The position numbers and the translations under genes are program-made. The notes under the pieces are model-generated. The model saw only the letters and a program-made list of their open reading frames with translations. It searched no databases and was not told the DNA's origin. Positions 6,814-7,938 of a stretch of DNA of 7,938 bases are shown piece after piece (the first letter of the stretch is position 1; every line of letters begins with the position of its first letter). The DNA is from UBA5026 sp949065595 (GTDB lineage Bacteria; Bacillota_I; Bacilli_A; RF39; UBA660): assembly GCA_949065595.1 (NCBI GenBank), contig CARSXK010000035.1, forward strand, positions 1 to 7,938. The letters are read 5' to 3'.

Positions 6814-6846
6814 CACAAAAGTATAATTAAAAACACAAAAAGTATA
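6814..6846. repeat. Two direct repeats upstream of the kinase -10 box
   Basis: On the plus strand CACAAAAGTATA (6814-6825) is repeated as CACAAAAAGTATA (6834-6846), differing only by one extra A. The copies are 20-21 bp apart, two helical turns, so they face the same side of the DNA. They cover the spacer and the region just upstream of the weak -35. This is the layout expected for a dimeric activator or response regulator, but no regulator is identified. Confidence 0.5.
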
Positions 6847-6851
6847 CTTCG

Positions 6852-7808
6852 TTATCTTTTTTGATAAGTAACTCCAGGAATAAAATTAGAATATTCGTCT
6901 AAACAATACTCATTTTCAATCGCGCCACCATTATTACTACGTAAAAATTTAGCTTCGTAATCTGAATGGTAAGTAAATCCAAATACACCAAATTTTTTCA
7001 AATAAGTGTGATTTAAGTAAAGTTTAGAATCAATATAAGAAAAATTGTCCCGACAAATATTATTTTCAATCCATATCTGTTTACGCATTTTCTCCATCTC
7101 TTTTTGTATTTCACATGTTTGAAATACAATATCATCTTCATAAGATACATAATGAGCTGTTCCAAACCTTAAAATAATTTTTTGATAAATTTCATTTTCC
7201 TTTTCTACCATATTAGGACACTCTACATATTCTAATATGGTTGGTATCACAGGACAACCTGTAATCGCGCCAATCATACTTCCGCCTTTTTTGATATCAT
7301 GCATTACTTTTGTTGGATGTAAATTCCAAGTGGCCTCTCCAAAAATGGCAACATTTTTGTAAGAAAATAAAGCTGCAGATGCCTCTAGAACACTATTTTG
7401 AGAAGATATCTTGTCATTTCGATTGAATAAGACTGATTTTGCAGTACGAAATACAAGTCTAGATAATGGATTCAAACAATCGGTTGCAACCATAACACTT
7501 ACAGGTAAACCTAACTTTTCTAAAGCAATGTACATAGAGAAAATATCATGTGCAGTTGAATGATTGCATAAAAGGATGAAAGGTTCATTTGGTAAATTAT
7601 TTATCCCGTCTATTTCTAGCAATTGATTATAAAACTTTTTCATATAGAATGTGGAAATCAAATCTTGACCTATGCTCATAACATTAGGTGACTCATTTAG
7701 TGAAGATAAATATTTACAATAATTACGTAGACTATTATAATACTGTTTTTTTTCTTTCAAGCCTAAATTTTTTTCAATACTATAAGGCATCAATATTCTC
7801 TGTTCCAT
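6852..7808 (-). CDS. PlsC-family (lysophospholipid-type) acyltransferase
   Basis: A 318-residue protein of the glycerolphosphate/lysophosphatidate acyltransferase superfamily, which transfers fatty acyl groups to hydroxyl acceptors, usually at the inner membrane face. The catalytic H-x4-D motif is NHSTAHD, with His83 and Asp88. Motif II is represented by LFNRND with Arg130. Motif III is FGEATWNLHP with Glu158, a variant of the usual FPEGTR. Motif IV is CPVIPTILEY near 185-194. The EATWN form marks a branch different from housekeeping PlsC, so the acceptor could be a phospholipid or another polar lipid or metabolite. No clear membrane helix is seen, so it is probably a peripheral membrane protein. 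About 65 residues after the core (253-318) are aromatic-rich and unrecognised. The ATG has an AAAGGAG site seven bases upstream and its own strong promoter. It is followed 72 bp later by the kinase gene, which has a separate promoter, so a joint function is not established. Confidence 0.82.
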   Translation of the reverse strand: MEQRILMPYSIEKNLGLKEKKQYYNSLRNYCKYLSSLNESPNVMSIGQDLISTFYMKKFYNQLLEIDGINNLPNEPFILLCNHSTAHDIFSMYIALEKLGLPVSVMVATDCLNPLSRLVFRTAKSVLFNRNDKISSQNSVLEASAALFSYKNVAIFGEATWNLHPTKVMHDIKKGGSMIGAITGCPVIPTILEYVECPNMVEKENEIYQKIILRFGTAHYVSYEDDIVFQTCEIQKEMEKMRKQIWIENNICRDNFSYIDSKLYLNHTYLKKFGVFGFTYHSDYEAKFLRSNNGGAIENEYCLDEYSNFIPGVTYQKR

Positions 7809-7815
7809 AAAGAAG

Positions 7816-7822
7816 CTCCTTT
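7816..7822 (-). promoter_or_regulatory. Ribosome binding site of the acyltransferase gene
   Basis: AAAGGAG on the minus strand ends seven bases before the ATG at 7808, supporting this start codon over the downstream Met7. Confidence 0.75.
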
Positions 7823-7838
7823 TTTTAATATTGCTGCT

Positions 7839-7867
7839 ATTCTAGCATGACAAATATGTGTTGTCAA
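7839..7867 (-). promoter_or_regulatory. SigA-type promoter of the acyltransferase gene
   Basis: TTGACA (7867-7862) and TAGAAT (7844-7839) are 17 bp apart, and TGC just before the -10 gives a TGn extension. The expected start is near 7832, leaving a short leader of about 24 bases before the ATG. The -35 box and spacer are covered by an inverted repeat, so the promoter is probably regulated. Confidence 0.85.
7848..7866. repeat. Inverted repeat TGACAA-N7-TTGTCA in the acyltransferase promoter
   Basis: TGACAA (7848-7853) and TTGTCA (7861-7866) form a 6+7+6 dyad that spans most of the -10/-35 spacer and five of the six -35 bases. The position fits a repressor operator. No regulator gene is in the window, and I do not recognise the half-site as a known lipid regulator box. 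Confidence 0.45.
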
Positions 7868-7898
7868 ATCCACTATATTTTTGGATAGTGTTGCCAAA
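7858..7898. repeat. Direct repeats TTTGRCAACAC at 30-bp spacing upstream of the acyltransferase gene
   Basis: On the plus strand GTGTTGTCAAA (7858-7868) recurs as GTGTTGCCAAA (7888-7898), 10 of 11 bases identical. The start-to-start distance is exactly 30 bp, close to three helical turns. The copy nearer the gene contains the -35 box. A separate dyad, CACTAT-N8-ATAGTG (7871-7890), lies between and partly over the second copy. Function is inferred only. Confidence 0.42.
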
Positions 7899-7938
7899 GT
7901 GTGGAGATATAGAAAAAAATCATGAAAACCAAATAAAA

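Noticed and set aside
6837..6862. Possible terminator after the acyltransferase (AAAAAG/CTTTTT with a 13-base loop)
   Set aside because: The stem is only A-U pairs apart from one G-C, with a large loop. Such a stem is too weak to call, so co-transcription with the kinase remains possible.
7871..7890. CACTAT/ATAGTG dyad as the terminator of an upstream gene
   Set aside because: The stem is six bp with no T tract on either strand. It is better kept as part of the promoter-region repeats.

Overview
The window is AT-rich DNA from a low-GC Gram-positive bacterium (Bacillota). All five protein genes lie on the minus strand, so the window reads right to left. The evidence for Bacillota is a T-box riboswitch, strong TTGACA/TATAAT-type promoters, AGGAG-like ribosome binding sites and a GatCAB amidotransferase. 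GatA carries sequence variants (TGDS, SLDHVG, ENQEKLF) that I associate, from memory, with Mollicutes and related Bacilli. UGA is nevertheless a stop here (gatC ends in TGA), so the standard code applies. The exact lineage cannot be fixed from this sequence; an uncultured Bacilli-type organism is a guess.

Layout, in transcription order. (1) 7938-7809: upstream region with a strong promoter (TTGACA, 17 bp, TAGAAT) and two repeat structures that may be operators. (2) 7808-6852: a PlsC-type acyltransferase. (3) 6851-6780: a short intergenic region with an extended -10 promoter, a palindrome over the -10/start region and a pair of direct repeats upstream. (4) 6779-4953: a seven-helix membrane hybrid histidine kinase with a C-terminal receiver domain. 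(5) 4952-4635: a 318-base non-coding stretch filled by a promoter and a complete T-box leader whose specifier triplet reads AAC (asparagine). (6) 4634-79: the tightly packed operon gatC-gatA-gatB-asnS, followed by two tandem hairpins that look like the operon terminator.

The four operon genes work in aminoacyl-tRNA supply. GatCAB converts Glu-tRNA(Gln) to Gln-tRNA(Gln), and in some bacteria Asp-tRNA(Asn) to Asn-tRNA(Asn). AsnRS charges tRNA(Asn) directly. The T-box would sense uncharged tRNA(Asn) and raise expression of both routes together. The kinase gene has no terminator before the operon promoter, so its transcripts probably run into the T-box leader.

Most of the window is housekeeping. 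The points most worth a second look are the joint Asn T-box control of amidotransferase and AsnRS, the Gly-to-Asp change beside the GatA nucleophile, and the repeat-rich promoters of the kinase and acyltransferase genes. I found no mobile element, CRISPR array, tRNA or rRNA gene.
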